Shown here: piece by piece, positions 12,856 through 26,300 of the stretch | How positions within the stretch are numbered: position 1 is the stretch's first letter | Layout of the letters: each line of letters starts with the position of its first letter | Origin: Vanessa cardui | Lineage: Eukaryota; Arthropoda; Insecta; Lepidoptera; Nymphalidae | NCBI RefSeq assembly: GCF_905220365.1 | Contig: NC_061129.1 | Span: forward strand, 1,922,803-1,986,802 | DNA length: 64,000 nt | Direction of reading: 5' to 3' | Program-made: the position numbers and the translations under genes | The notes under the pieces: generated by a model | The model's database searches: none | Told to the model about the DNA's origin: nothing | The model's input: only the letters and a program-made list of their open reading frames with translations

Positions 12856-14318
12856 AATTATATATTGATTTGTTAAGACCGGAAGGCAACGATAACATGT
12901 GTACTTCGAGTAGTGTCACCCCTTGTTTAAGGGATATGGGAAACGACAGGACCGAAATAGAGCTTCATAATCATTCGTTCTACCATCCCTCAATGTCGGT
13001 AAATTGATCGTGACATTGTCGAATGCCATTTGTTTGAACATATCAAGAAAGGAAGGAATTGCGTGAAGGAATAAACTCAAAACATTTTTCTTCACAGGAT
13101 TTTATTTCGTACAACTGTAGGATGTAGGTTATTCACTTAAATATTCTAATTGTGATATGTGTTTCCACATTTCATTGTAATTGAATTTGTATTAATTATA
13201 ATTGAAATATTACATTTTTATAAACACAATAAAAATTAAAATATGATCACATTTAAAAAGTATTCTATTGGTTAGTTAAATATTGTTATTTTCTTTAAGA
13301 AATAAACGTTGATAGATTTTTTTTAAGTTTACTCTACAGTGTTAATATATAAAAAAATATGAAAATATATTATAATAATAATTTTATTGCATTACCTTAA
13401 AATGTTTTAAGTAAGTAATTTGTAGACTTCATAGAAGAATAGTGTCCAAAGCTATCGCCCTGAAGGCAAACAAACATGTAAACATACCGCCGTATTGTCG
13501 AAATTTTGCGTAAAATGGATAAGGTAATGAAACACGATTTTAGAATGAATAAAATGACTCATTTATATCATATTTATTTTCATATTTCAGAAGAAACTGG
13601 GTGCAAGCCCTGAGTGTTTTCAGTTTAAATCCAGCGCTAATGTACATTGAGAATGCCCAACAGCTAACATTTTATTGTCAATTACATGACAGCGCTTTGA
13701 ATTTGGAAATAGCGGTTCCTAAAGCTATATTGTAATTGTTATCGTTGTTCTGCTTTTTAACTGTAAAAACAAAGTAATCATTTTGTCATTGCTGATAAAA
13801 ATATAATTTAAAAAGTTACATTATATATAAAGTGCGAACGTGGCTTCGTTCAAATTATAACAGATACCAAAAAAGTAATATTTATAAAAAATCTGTTTTT
13901 AAAACGAAAGTTATAATAAAATGCTCTGTAGGCAGCCTTAGCGAAGTATTTGTATGCAACAGTAAAAAAGCTAATCTTTAATTTTAAACTAATCGCGTTC
14001 ACTGAAAGTCATCTGTCTATCCGTCCATTATCCTACCCCGTCCAACTTACCACATGTAAATGGAGTGAATGGTACCGGTGGATCAGTCGACCTCAGACAG
14101 CCGTTACGATACCACGGTTATTTTTAAAATCATTTCAGACTTGTTTATTAACGCGAGTTTGTAATGTAAACAAAAATTCAGAGCGTTAGATTGCACAAAA
14201 ATAAATGTGAAAATTTATACAGATAAAAAAACTTCATTTCCAAATATAAAAAAAAAAAAAAAATTCTAAAACTGACATTTTTCATATCATTTCACTGATC
14301 ACAAGCGTAAAATAAAAA

Positions 14319-17300
14319 ATGGAAGTCGACCGTATTCTTTATATTTTCGGAAGCTTTTCGCGGAAGAGGCAGGAGAGAAGGAAATCTGCGGAGCCTACGT
14401 CAATAAGTGCTGGTAATAGTCCACTCAAATGTAAGGGTTCAAGACCGGCCAGCCAAAGTGTTTCAATTGCTGCCAGAACATCAGCTTACGAGAAGATTAA
14501 GGACTGGGAATGTGGAATATGCAAACGGGAGTTGGTTGAGCCAAGACTTCTGGGTTGTCTGCACAGCTTTTGCACGAGATGTCTCCAAGGGTTACACCAT
14601 GAAGGCGAAAATCAGGTCTGGGAAGATATCGATGGAGGTAAATATTTCTACTTTTTTTTTACTTGAGTGTTATTGAATGTTTTGGACGATTTTAAAGATT
14701 CTTTGTCGAGTAGGCGTCAAGGGTAGCCCCTTATTTTAATACAATGAAAAAAAAATTTGGAAAGCTTGAATAGTTTGGAAATTTGACTTGGGTATTAATG
14801 AGTTACCTTCGCTCATTGTACAGATACCTACCGATTGTGATTCTTTATTTATTCTTGTCGATGTCTAGCATCAGGTCAAGGAAGCTAAAAATTCCAATGA
14901 TATCAACAGCTGCTCCAAAAGTAATTGATTTGGTTATTTATATATTTCTTTATCAATGTATCAGATACAATTTAAAATTTTCTTCATTGCAATTAAAATA
15001 AATGTTTAAAAATATGGTGGTCATAATGTATATAAATAAATGTAATTTTAGAAATCCGATTATTTCAGGGTAAGTTGTTTACAATATTATTTTGTGAATA
15101 TTTTATTTCTCTTTGTTAGTATCGTGATAAATAACTTCACGTACATATGTCACCATATATACATGACAAAAATACAATTTGTAAAAAAAGTAACAATTTT
15201 TAAATGAATTAGCTCTGGACGCCAGTTTAGGACAATTAATAAAATCCGTGTAAAATTTCTGTCACATTATCGCTTAAAAAACAAAGTCGGGGAGACTGGT
15301 GCCGAAGTAATAAACCAAATAACCAAATTAGCTCAACTAACAATACAAAATTATTATAAACACTTATTGTTCATTTTGAAATCTAAAAGTGTCGCAATTA
15401 TATTCAATAAAATAAAAAAAAGTAAAAGTAACAGCCTGTAAATTACTCACTGCTGGGATAAGGCCTCCTCCTCCATTAAGGAGAGGGTTTGCAACATATT
15501 CCACCACCCTCTTCCAATGCGGGTTGGTGGAATACACATGTGGCAGAATTTCGATGAAATTATACACATGCAGGTTTCCTCACGATGTCTTCCTTCACCG
15601 CCGAGCACGAGATGAATTATAATCTAAATTAAGCACATATATATAGTGGTGCTTGCCTGGGTTTGAACCCGCAATCATCGGTTAAGATGCACGCGTTCCT
15701 ACCGCTGGTTCATCTCAGGTCAATACAATAAACAATAGTAGTAGCCCGCAGCTTACACGCGTTAAATGAATATGATACCTCAAAAAAAAAATATTTGACA
15801 AGTTTGCAAAATCCATCTGCTCAAAGTTACCACCCGTACCTTTTTTTACATTTTGCTGTAATACATTTTGGCATTTTAAAGTTTTATTTCACTAGTGAAC
15901 ATCAGCAGATCTTTGCTGGACCTAGTCGTCTTTTTGGAAGACGTGGCTCACACTATTTTAATTTTATTTTGTACATTATTATTGCGATAAATTAAAATTT
16001 ATGGTTACCTATCCAGTATTTTGGGACGTACCGTTATAAATTATAATAGTCCTCATGAAAGTATTCTCAAAAAAACTTTTAAATATGATCAAAGTCTTCC
16101 TATTTAACCAGCTTGTTAGTTTTTGACAGCCACATGGACCTTATTGTAAGTCTAGATCTACTAGACGCTCGGTTGCTGTGAGAAATATTAATTATCGACA
16201 ATTTTCCACCAACCTTGGGACTGATGCCTGTAGCTACTGATTCAATAAGTAATAATAGTACACAAGTAAGTACTGTTGTATGGCGATATATGATAAGTTA
16301 GTTAATACATACCCAGAAAGGCCAGCACAAAGTTTTACCGCCAAGCTAACATATTGGTAAAGCCAAAATATATAAAAATTACTACAAACCTTTGTGGTAA
16401 AAAGATTACTCGAAAAGGCAAATGAAAACAGAGCTATTTAAAGGAGGCGTAAATATTCTAACAGTTTTTGATAGGATTTTAAACAACAGATCATCAAATG
16501 GCTATAAAATAAAATTTATATCACGTCAATAAATACTGAAGTGACTTCGTCTGTTCCTTGAGCATCTGGCAACGTTATAAAAAGTTAAGTATCCGTTAAT
16601 AGGTCAATTACAATGTGTGGTAACGCTGGCTATTATGAAAAGTTTTGATTGTTTAAAATATTGTTTAGGAATTTTGAAACTGTAAAGATCAGTTTTGTAA
16701 CTGATCTGAGTGTCCAAGTCGCTGGATTCTTACCATTATGTATTTTTTATTGAACTTTTTATAAGAATATAAAATGGCTCTGACATGAAGATAAATTTCA
16801 TTAGATAACAACCAAATAAACATTATTTGACAGAAAAATAATTGATCCAGAGCTTCGATTGGTTGAATCAAAATATTTAGTATGGACTAGTAAGACGCCC
16901 GTGAAACTTCATGTTTGTTTAATAGATTCTTTCTTAATTATTCATGATAGTTTTTATTTCGATTGCATTTTACTATTTGACGCCAAAATGATGAAACATT
17001 TTTCAATTATATATTTAATGTCAAGTGGTATATGTTAGTTCAGTTAGACTTGGAGTTTGTCGATTACAATTTCCTTTTTAAATGTCAGGATCAGGAGATA
17101 TGTCTGAAGTTACGTGAAGCTACTTGGACAAACGTCCTCGTAACTTTTTTGCACACTCAAAATTTATTTCAAGAATTGTCTTGATTTTCTGCACATCTAA
17201 GGCGAGGAGTAAGGAGATCATAACCGATTTTTTATGGACAGTTATCATCCCATAATCACTGACTCATGTTATTAATATATAAGATATATAGATATACAAA

Positions 17301-20300
17301 TAATGGAGTTTTGAAAGCCAATGAAGCTGTTCTCGGAATTTTAAAAATAAATTGTTATAAAGACAATAATTGCTGATGTGCGCCTTAACATACAGTCAAT
17401 CATCTCAATTTTGGATTAGTTATCAATTACATAATTGTAATTTGTTTAGTATTTTTACTGATCTTCATTAAGATCACACAAATGAAAACACAATTAATTA
17501 CATTCAACAATGTTACACGAAAAAATCTATTACAGATATATATAAAGAAGCCCCACAGGAGTAAGGCTGACCTCTCTTTAATAAGATTATTTCAGACCCG
17601 TTTAACACAACTGTTACGACTGATAAATCGGTCAGGGTGATCCTAAATGCGATTTTTTATTCAAATTTAGAACTTTATAGACAAAAGCGATGTCTATGGG
17701 CGATGGAGGTCACTTATCACCAAGTGGCTCTTTTGCCTTTTCGTCTAGCTATGTCATAAAATAACAGATAAAAAAGCTTCCTTGTAACGTAATTTTGTAT
17801 TTGGATTGGATGGTCATAAATATAAAGGCGTAATAACTTTAATTACTATTTATTAACGTGTCAGGAACCATTGCATGTACCAAGCATTAGTCTATGATTT
17901 CATTGTCTTTGATTAGTTGAGACTTGAGTTTCTATAATACTTAACAGTGTGCCAGAAGCAGAAGTGCGCCGAGGGCATATGCACTAATACATAATAATAA
18001 ATAGTGTTAATAATAAATAAACATGACCAAGGGCTCGATACTAATTCTAAAAAATAGACTGTGAGAAAGATCTGCATAACCATGTATCATCTATGTATTT
18101 TTTTCTAATTTCCTTGGAAAAGACAACACATCCAAAAATTCAATGAAATGAAATCTCCTAAAAATGTAGAAATATAAGTCAAATAGCGTTTTGTTATATC
18201 GTTACGTTAAAAAAATAACGTTAAAAAAACGTCTGTCACCTCAGTAACGATCTAATGTAAACGGCGACCCGGGTGGCGCGATTATATTTAGAATACATTA
18301 AACGTGTTCCGGGCATCAATGAGATTATAAATACGAGTACCTTCAAATACTACGCTAACTGTGATTGTTTTCTATTATCTATGATTTATGTTGTTGTTTT
18401 TTTATTTTTTCGTAATTTCCAATTTAAATATAAATTTTCTTGTTAAACTAGCTAACTTATATTACTTGACTGTAAGTTATTGACCTGTCTGGATAAGTAA
18501 ACACTCATCAAATATTCTACCTCCTAATAGCAACACTCAGTATTGTAATCCAATTTAAAGAGTGAGTGAGCCAGTGTAATGTAACTACCGGTTTAAGGGA
18601 CATATCATCTTAGTCCACAAATTTGGTGGCATATGTAATTAAAGATTATTTCCTATGCGATGTTGACCATTTACCATCAGATCCATTTGCCAGACCTATC
18701 GATATCATAAAGAAAATACTTCAGCAACGTATATTATACCAATGATATTCTAATAAACAGATATGTTATACCCATACTAAACAACAGAAAAAAGAGTGCC
18801 GCGCCGGGGACCGTTTATTTTACATTTCGTTACAAGTAAAAAGGATAGCTTGATAAAAACAATAAGTAAAAGGGATAACTAGATGTTTTAATTACGCAAA
18901 ACGTATTACTACATAATTATGATGTATTTTATAACGTATTACTGGCATAATTATGATGAAAACGACTAAAGGCAAACGTCCCAATTAGGACGCTTTTTAG
19001 TCTTCACTTTTTACGCGTTAATGACATATCTGTTTACTAGAACATCATTGTATTAAACTAAACGTAAATATAAACCAAGACGATGTATATTAAGGAAAAT
19101 CCTCGTGGGCTTCAATTCGCGATCTACAAATAAAATCATTGACTATTATTGAATGACAACATCACAAACAAGTTATTAATTTCAAATAAACACATTATTT
19201 AAATCATACAATTTTTAACAGAGTACATTGTTCTCAAATCTATTAGGAATAAAAAAAACTATTTTAAAAACGAAAATCATTTCGACGTTACTTTGAGCAA
19301 TCGTTAATCAGCCAAAAGCGAGTTATTATTTCGTGGTAGGAATATAAAAAATAACAATAACAGTCATCGCGATATAAAACAGAAACTTATGTTTATTTAA
19401 TTCCGAGAAACACAATATATGTTCAAAGAAGATTTGATTGAATCAAAGATCAACGTTGTTTCGTTAAGATAATTTCTGTGAGGTGTTTATTTTAAAAAGG
19501 TCTGATGAGCGAACGCTTTATTCGAAAACTGAAAGATAAGTATCTTATTGTAAACATAAGAATATTCAGCTCAACGGCAAGTTCTTAAGATGAATTTAAG
19601 CAATGTTCTGAGTAATACTCAATATACATTTCAAGATCTACACAATTTTGTTATTTCATGAAATTGTTGATAGAATAGTCTCTAATTTAATAATCAGATA
19701 GTCATACGTTCAAATCAAATCAAAGTAAACTTTATACAAGCACTTTTGATCGTCATTTAACAATTAAGTGAAGCTACCACCGATTCAGAAAGTAGATTCT
19801 ACCGACAAAAACTGGCAAGAAACTCAGTAGTTACTCTTTTTCAACATTTAAATAATACAAAGCCATGTTAGTTAATACAATTATTTAAATTAATATATCC
19901 TGCCTGGAAGTCAACAGGTATTAATTCCACTTTTTTTATCATCTACAAAATCTTGTATCGAATAATATGGATTTTTAACCAATGTATTTTTATAAACGAT
20001 TTGAATTTAAAGTAAAGTAACATTCTGTAAATTTCCCACTGCTGGGATCAGGCTTCCTCTTCCATTAAGGACAGGGATTGGAACATATTCCTCCACGCTG
20101 TTCCAATGCGGATTGGTGGAATGCACATGTGGCAGAATTTCGAAGAAATTAGACACATGCAGGTTTCCTCACGATGTTTTCCTTCACCGCCGAGCATGAG
20201 AATTATAAACACAAATTAGGCACATATATATAGTGGTGCTTGCCTGTGTTTGAACCCGCAATCATCGGTTAAGATGCATGCGTTCTAATCACTGGGCCAT

Positions 20301-23300
20301 CTCAGATTTGAATTTACGAAACGGCAAAGTTAATAATGTCTGCGGAATTTTATTATAGAAACGGAATCTATGAAAACGTACAATTGCCTATATTAAGTAT
20401 ACTTTTTCAGGCTAGTCGACACGACATCTATTCACTTACAAACTATACACTATCACAGATTTATCTTAAATTGAAATAAAAAACTTTTCCACGGAACTAT
20501 TTAAATCTACTTCTTCTAATATATAACTCGATAACTTAACAATTGTTACAATTTATTTAAACATTAAATAAAAAATATACATATTTTAACATTGTATAGC
20601 TTATAATTGCAATAGCTTAAACAACTAAAGCACAGCTGTTAATATAATTTTCTAATTGTGTTCCGTGAGACAACCTCACGAGGTCGTTTTATTTAAAGAT
20701 TCATCGGATGTAATGAGTAAGTAACACTACATTTCCTTTAGCAAAATAGTAATTGCTACATTTATATTAAGTTTTAATACAGGACTACATAATTGATTAT
20801 TGTAATAAATTTAGAGAATAATGAAAATGTTTTTTTTTTTTCAAAGATTTTACTTGTACAAAAATACTCTTACATAGACTAACTGTTGGTCTGACTTCAC
20901 ATGGGTAGACGGCCCTTCATTAAGACTTATAGGTTGAAAAATGAACATTTTTTTCTAGTTAGAAATTTAATGTATTTACTGGTTATGGAGTTATAATAGA
21001 TATTATGTTTACCGCTTTTCTTTACTACAATATGCATATACTATGCTTATAAACCAGGGATGTTATGGAGTTTTGGAATCATAATCGAAACCGTTCATAA
21101 TTTTTTGTTTGCATTTATGTTATACTTAAAGGGTAGGGTAAGAGGGTAGTTAATTTTATTTCAAAGATATTAGTTTTCTTATTAAGTATTAGGTTTTTAG
21201 GATCTAAAATCTAATAGACGTAACTGACGCTATCCCAAATTATTACAACCTTTATAGGCTTATACCTTATTTTTGAATCACTTGATCGAAATCTATTGCA
21301 TATCTTAAAAGATCATCGTACAGACGAAAAGAGACTGTATACAACGTTGAGATTATACAGAATTATAACGAAAGAATATAATATCTTCCTTCAAATAAAT
21401 GCCTCTTCAAGACATGTTAAGTACTTTTTAGCTCATAAAAAGTATAATTATATTTTTTAATTTGTTAAATTATTGATCTTTAACCAAAGCTAAAGCTACT
21501 TCCATACAGCGTACTAACGTTTTCCAGAGTCTATCCACCATGATCCGGGCGGTTCCGGTGGTGGATCAGCTGGTTCGGGTTACGAAAGTGACTTTCACCA
21601 CTCAGATTCAGAAACAAGCTTTGAAAAAAATCGCAAGTATGGAATAATTACAAGAAAGGTAAGCTACGTACGCGCAATCTAAGTCTAAGTAACCGGTGAC
21701 TTATGGTTTTTAAGGATTCTAGTGAATTAGCTACAAGGAGTAATCATATATTTTATGAAACATCATAGAATTTTTTTTATTACCGAAGTGTTGTACTGAT
21801 TTTTTTAATAAGTAATTTAGTAAATATGGTTTTACTATTTGAAAGGTTCACGATTTTTTTAATTTATCTCAAGTACACAATTTTTCATTGATTTTAAGTA
21901 TACGAGTAACTTCTTTATTATTTACAACTAAAATTTAGCGACAAGACCCATGAACAGTATTCAGCTTTTTTAAAATTGAATTTTTCATAGTTACCACAAT
22001 ATTAAGGAAGTTTCACATAGCGAAATTAAAACAGGGCCGAGACCCAAAACAACCCCTTACGCCTACGGCTATGAAAAAAACTCATTTATAATAATTATAC
22101 ATATCATGAATTTATGAATTTAATAATATCAAAATAATAAAAGTAAAGTAAAGTAACAACAACAGCCTGTAAATTTTCCCATGCTGGGGTAAGGCCTCCT
22201 CTTCCATCGAGGAGAGGGTTTGGAACATATTCCACCACGCTGTTCCAATGCAGATTGGTGGAATGCACATGTGGCAGAATTTCGATGAAATTAGACATGC
22301 AGTTTTCATCACGAAGTTTTCCTTCACCGCCGAGCACGAGATGAATTATAATCACTAATTAAGCACATATATATAGTGGTGCCTGGGTTTGAACCCGCAA
22401 TCATCGGTTAAGATGCACGCGTTCTAACCACTAGGCCATCTCAGCTCAACAACAAAATAATACATAAGTGAATTCGATACTTAATAACTCAAGCATGGAT
22501 TTGAACCTGCACCCATTCGTGTTCCTTTTAGATATCAGGAAGAAGTTGTCATTTCGTTCTGTGTCCGATATGTGGGTTCGAAACCCAACTGCCCCTGGGC
22601 GGAGTGTCCGCCTTGCCGCTCAACTACGTGCTGCTGAGGAAGATGGCCAATCAAGAGAGTGGCAACTCGGTGTTGTGTGACCTTTGCTGCACGGATAATA
22701 AGGTATATTAACACGTTTGATATGGGAAATATATTTTACGAACTCACAACAACAGCCCGTAATTTTTTACAATGTTGGGCTAAGGCCTCTTCTCCCTTTG
22801 AGGAGAAGGTTTGGAACATATTCCCAATTTCATATTTTTGTCTAAACATATAATAAAATTAGAGTGCCTGTTTGTAATATTAAAATAACCGTTTTTTAAT
22901 AAATCCTGTCAGTTGGCTACTATAATAAGGAATAACTTAGACTATTTTTATTTTAGAATTATAATTTATTTATAAAATATTAATTTATTTGCGCTGCAGT
23001 ATCCATATCCGTATCCAAATAACTTAAATTCAAACGCCCATGAAGTCGCGAGCACTGTTCGTTGTTTAAATAGATAAGATAAATGATGTGTGTACACTCC
23101 TGACGAACTCCATGGTCACATTCGTTCAGTCATGTCTTCATGAGTACACAAATGTTTTTAAATGTAAAGCCAATTAAAAACACTAAATGAAAAAAAAAAT
23201 TCGTTGGCTTTCTTTTCTTCCAAACCTACTCAAGAAGATACGCTTTTTCATGCTTAAGGTTTGGTTCAGAGGTCTTAGGTTAAGTATGGCTTTATACACA

Positions 23301-26300
23301 AGCAATTACCCTTCAAATATGTTAAAAGACACTTAATAAATATTCAAGACTATAATACAACACACATTTAAATTTCACGTTTTAACAAATTTTTAATTAA
23401 TACTCATTCACTAATGACAGTCCGTAAGGAATTCGAATTGCATTCCATTGTCATATTTTTTTCTCATCTATTTATAAAAAAAAAACGTGACAATTGACAA
23501 ACATTGGAGGCCAGAAATACAAGCGCACACGTGCGAGGAACGCATGCGCGGCTTTACTTCTCGCACCACGAGCGATTTCAGAAGCATGCCGTTAATTTTA
23601 CGCCACATTGGCAGTCCCATTTGATCTATTTGTAATTTCATTTTAGGAAAAATCTATTTCGTTTCGTTTATTTTCATTGTGATTCTGCATCTGTCAATTT
23701 AGAATGTTGATGTTAGACCTTATTTCAGGCGACGTACAGTTAGGGTAAAAAAAGGTTCGTCACCTTAAGGTCTATTTTCATGTGCTCAGTATGAGCGATA
23801 ATCTGCTTTACCGATCAAGAAAATTACACTGACAGACATATTTTGACAATTAATTAGAAAATATCATATATAATTTGAATTTGAAGTGACTAAATACGCC
23901 ATTAAAAAGGTTTCATGTTAATATAAAACTAGACGTAGTCGAAAGATGTTACACTATTTTGAACCAAGTTATCATACTATGTACCTAAGTTTAATTTTAT
24001 TTACAGTTGTCAGTTTAGTGCTTTAGTTACAAAAGGTACTAAGAGTTTACTATTTGATAGAGGAATGAAATTGAAAACTGACGAAGGTTTTCTTACTCTG
24101 ACTGTACATACCAACTTAGGTAAGATTTATATCGCCGTCCCCGGTTAAAGAAATGACATCTTCTACCATTGTTTTAGTGATTTGTCACTTTTAAGGTCTT
24201 TGGTTACTAAAATACATCTGCTCACAATACAAATCTTTTCATAAATACTTTAGTGATAGTTACGAAGTTACAAAATACATATGTTACCCATGTCTAGACT
24301 CATTGTCGAAGCTGGAAAAACGAACTATACCCAAGCTTTTAAATATAATGAAATTTCGCGATTCTCAAGCGTAGTTTTCGCGCACATTTGGATAATAAAA
24401 GTTGACCGTTTGTTTTAGTTCTTGTACATATATTATCTGTTCATTTTAAACATAAAAATAATCGACAAAAATAAATATATGAGTAAGTTACCAAAAACTG
24501 AATAACAAATTGTCTCGTGAGGAGTAAGATATAAAGTTAACCTACTAACTTTAAACACACGCAACACTAAACACTAACACGTTACAACAAGGTCAAAAAT
24601 CTGCCAAAAAAACAGATATCAACACAACAACCATTAGTCTCTTAAATATTAATAATGTAATTATAAAGTCGAACTATAACGCTAAGCTTTTAAAAACTAA
24701 TAAATATTATCGTTAGTATTTAACATAAATATTTCATTTTAACAGGCAGAGAATCGTTGTACTCATTGCCTCGTGAGTGTGTGTATGTCGTGTGGAGACA
24801 CACACACGAAACAGAAGGGAAACGCGAACCATCTACTGCAACCACTTGGACCAATCCTGAGGTTCTGCGGACAACATCCCAAGGCCGAGCTGAGCGTATA
24901 CTGCGCTACTTGCCAACAGGTAATTACAAAGTAACTGAAAACGTTTCTATATGTAGGTATATATATGTCTATTAATAATTATGAATTACTGTTCCCATAT
25001 ATATATTTTATGTTGTATTAAATATAAAAGTATACTTTGAAAGAGCATTCTGATTAACTCTGATTATATTTTATTGAATTCGGTGAGTCGAGATGGCCCA
25101 GTGGTTAGAACGCGTGCATCTTAACCGATGATTGCGGGTCCAAACCCAGGCAAGCACCGCTGATTCATCTGCTTAATTTGTCTTTATAATTCATCTCGTT
25201 CTCAGCGGTGAAGGAAAACATAGTGAGGAAACCTGCATGTGACAAATTTCATAGAAATTCTGCCACATGTGTATTCCACCAACCCGCATTGGAACAGCGT
25301 GGTGGAATATGTTCCAAACCTTCTCCTCAAAAGACAGGAGGCCTATAGCCCAGCAATGGGAATTTACAGGCTGTTGTTGTTGTTGTTGTTGTTGAATTCG
25401 GTACAAATTAAATTTCTAACTTTCATTCGTGAACACTAGAAATAAAACTAAAAATAAATGTTTAAGTTTTAAAATGGCGTGTATTGCAGGTGATTTGCAG
25501 GGACTGCTGCCTCATCTCGCACAGCGGGCACGCCGTGGCGAGCGCGGCGCGCGCGGCGGCCGAGCGCGCCGGCGCGCTGCGCGACGCTTGCGAGCGCGCG
25601 CGACACGTGCCCGGCAACGTCGAGCGCGCCAACCGGATCCTGGACGTGCGCGCCGCCGAGGTCGATGTAAGAACGTTGTAGCACATTCAGAAAGGAATAT
25701 AACTCTGCCTCTAGGTCCTTCAAAAACGTGATAGCTGAGGCGAAGTCGAAGTACATTGGCAGAATTGGCTAGAGACTGGTGCGCTTCCCATCAGGAACAC
25801 GTGCGTTCTGGTCTCTCGCTAAGGCTGTCCTAGGGAATTTCTGTCAGCCTTCTTTTCTATCTTTGCACAGGGACGGTGAGTCATTGGCCCATACCGCGAA
25901 AGAGAAAGCTGATCTTTTAGGCTCTCTCTTCGCGTCGAACTCGACTCTGGATGACCGAGGAAAGTCACCACCATCAATCCCGCGGTGTGATACCACGATG
26001 CCGGAGGTTAAATTTCGGCAAAGTGCAGTTCGGAAAGCACTTCTTTCCTTGGACATTCACAAGTCGAGTGGACCCGATGGCATCCCTCCAATCGTGCTAC
26101 GGACATGTGCTCCCGAGTTGGCACCGGTTTTAACGCGTCTTTTCCGGCAATCCGACGAATTAGGCGTCGTCCCGAACTCCTGGAAGACTGCTTTGGTGCA
26201 TCCGATCCCTAAAAAAGGCAACCGCTCAGATCCGTCCAATTATAGGCCTATAGCCATCACTTCCTTGCTCTCCAAGATAATGGAGTCCCTTATAAACTGC

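Larger units (their letters stand above)
9530..14318. other. intergenic spacer between Hs2st and TRIM45 with divergent promoters
   Basis: The two flanking genes diverge, so both promoters should lie here. The left part (about 9530-9700) is the Hs2st upstream region. The right part (about 13940-14318) is GC-richer and is a reasonable place for the TRIM45 promoter and 5' UTR. Between them I see only AT-rich DNA, a perfect 21-bp palindrome at 10098-10146, a family B repeat at 11255-11545 and a Helitron-like copy at 12606-12855. No coding exon is supported. Confidence 0.6.

Noticed and set aside
25429..25756. Several overlapping frames on both strands at TRIM45 exon 5
   Set aside because: GC-rich DNA lacks stop codons on both strands. 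Only the frame with the B-box 2 residues (VICRDCC...HSGH) joins its neighbours in phase.
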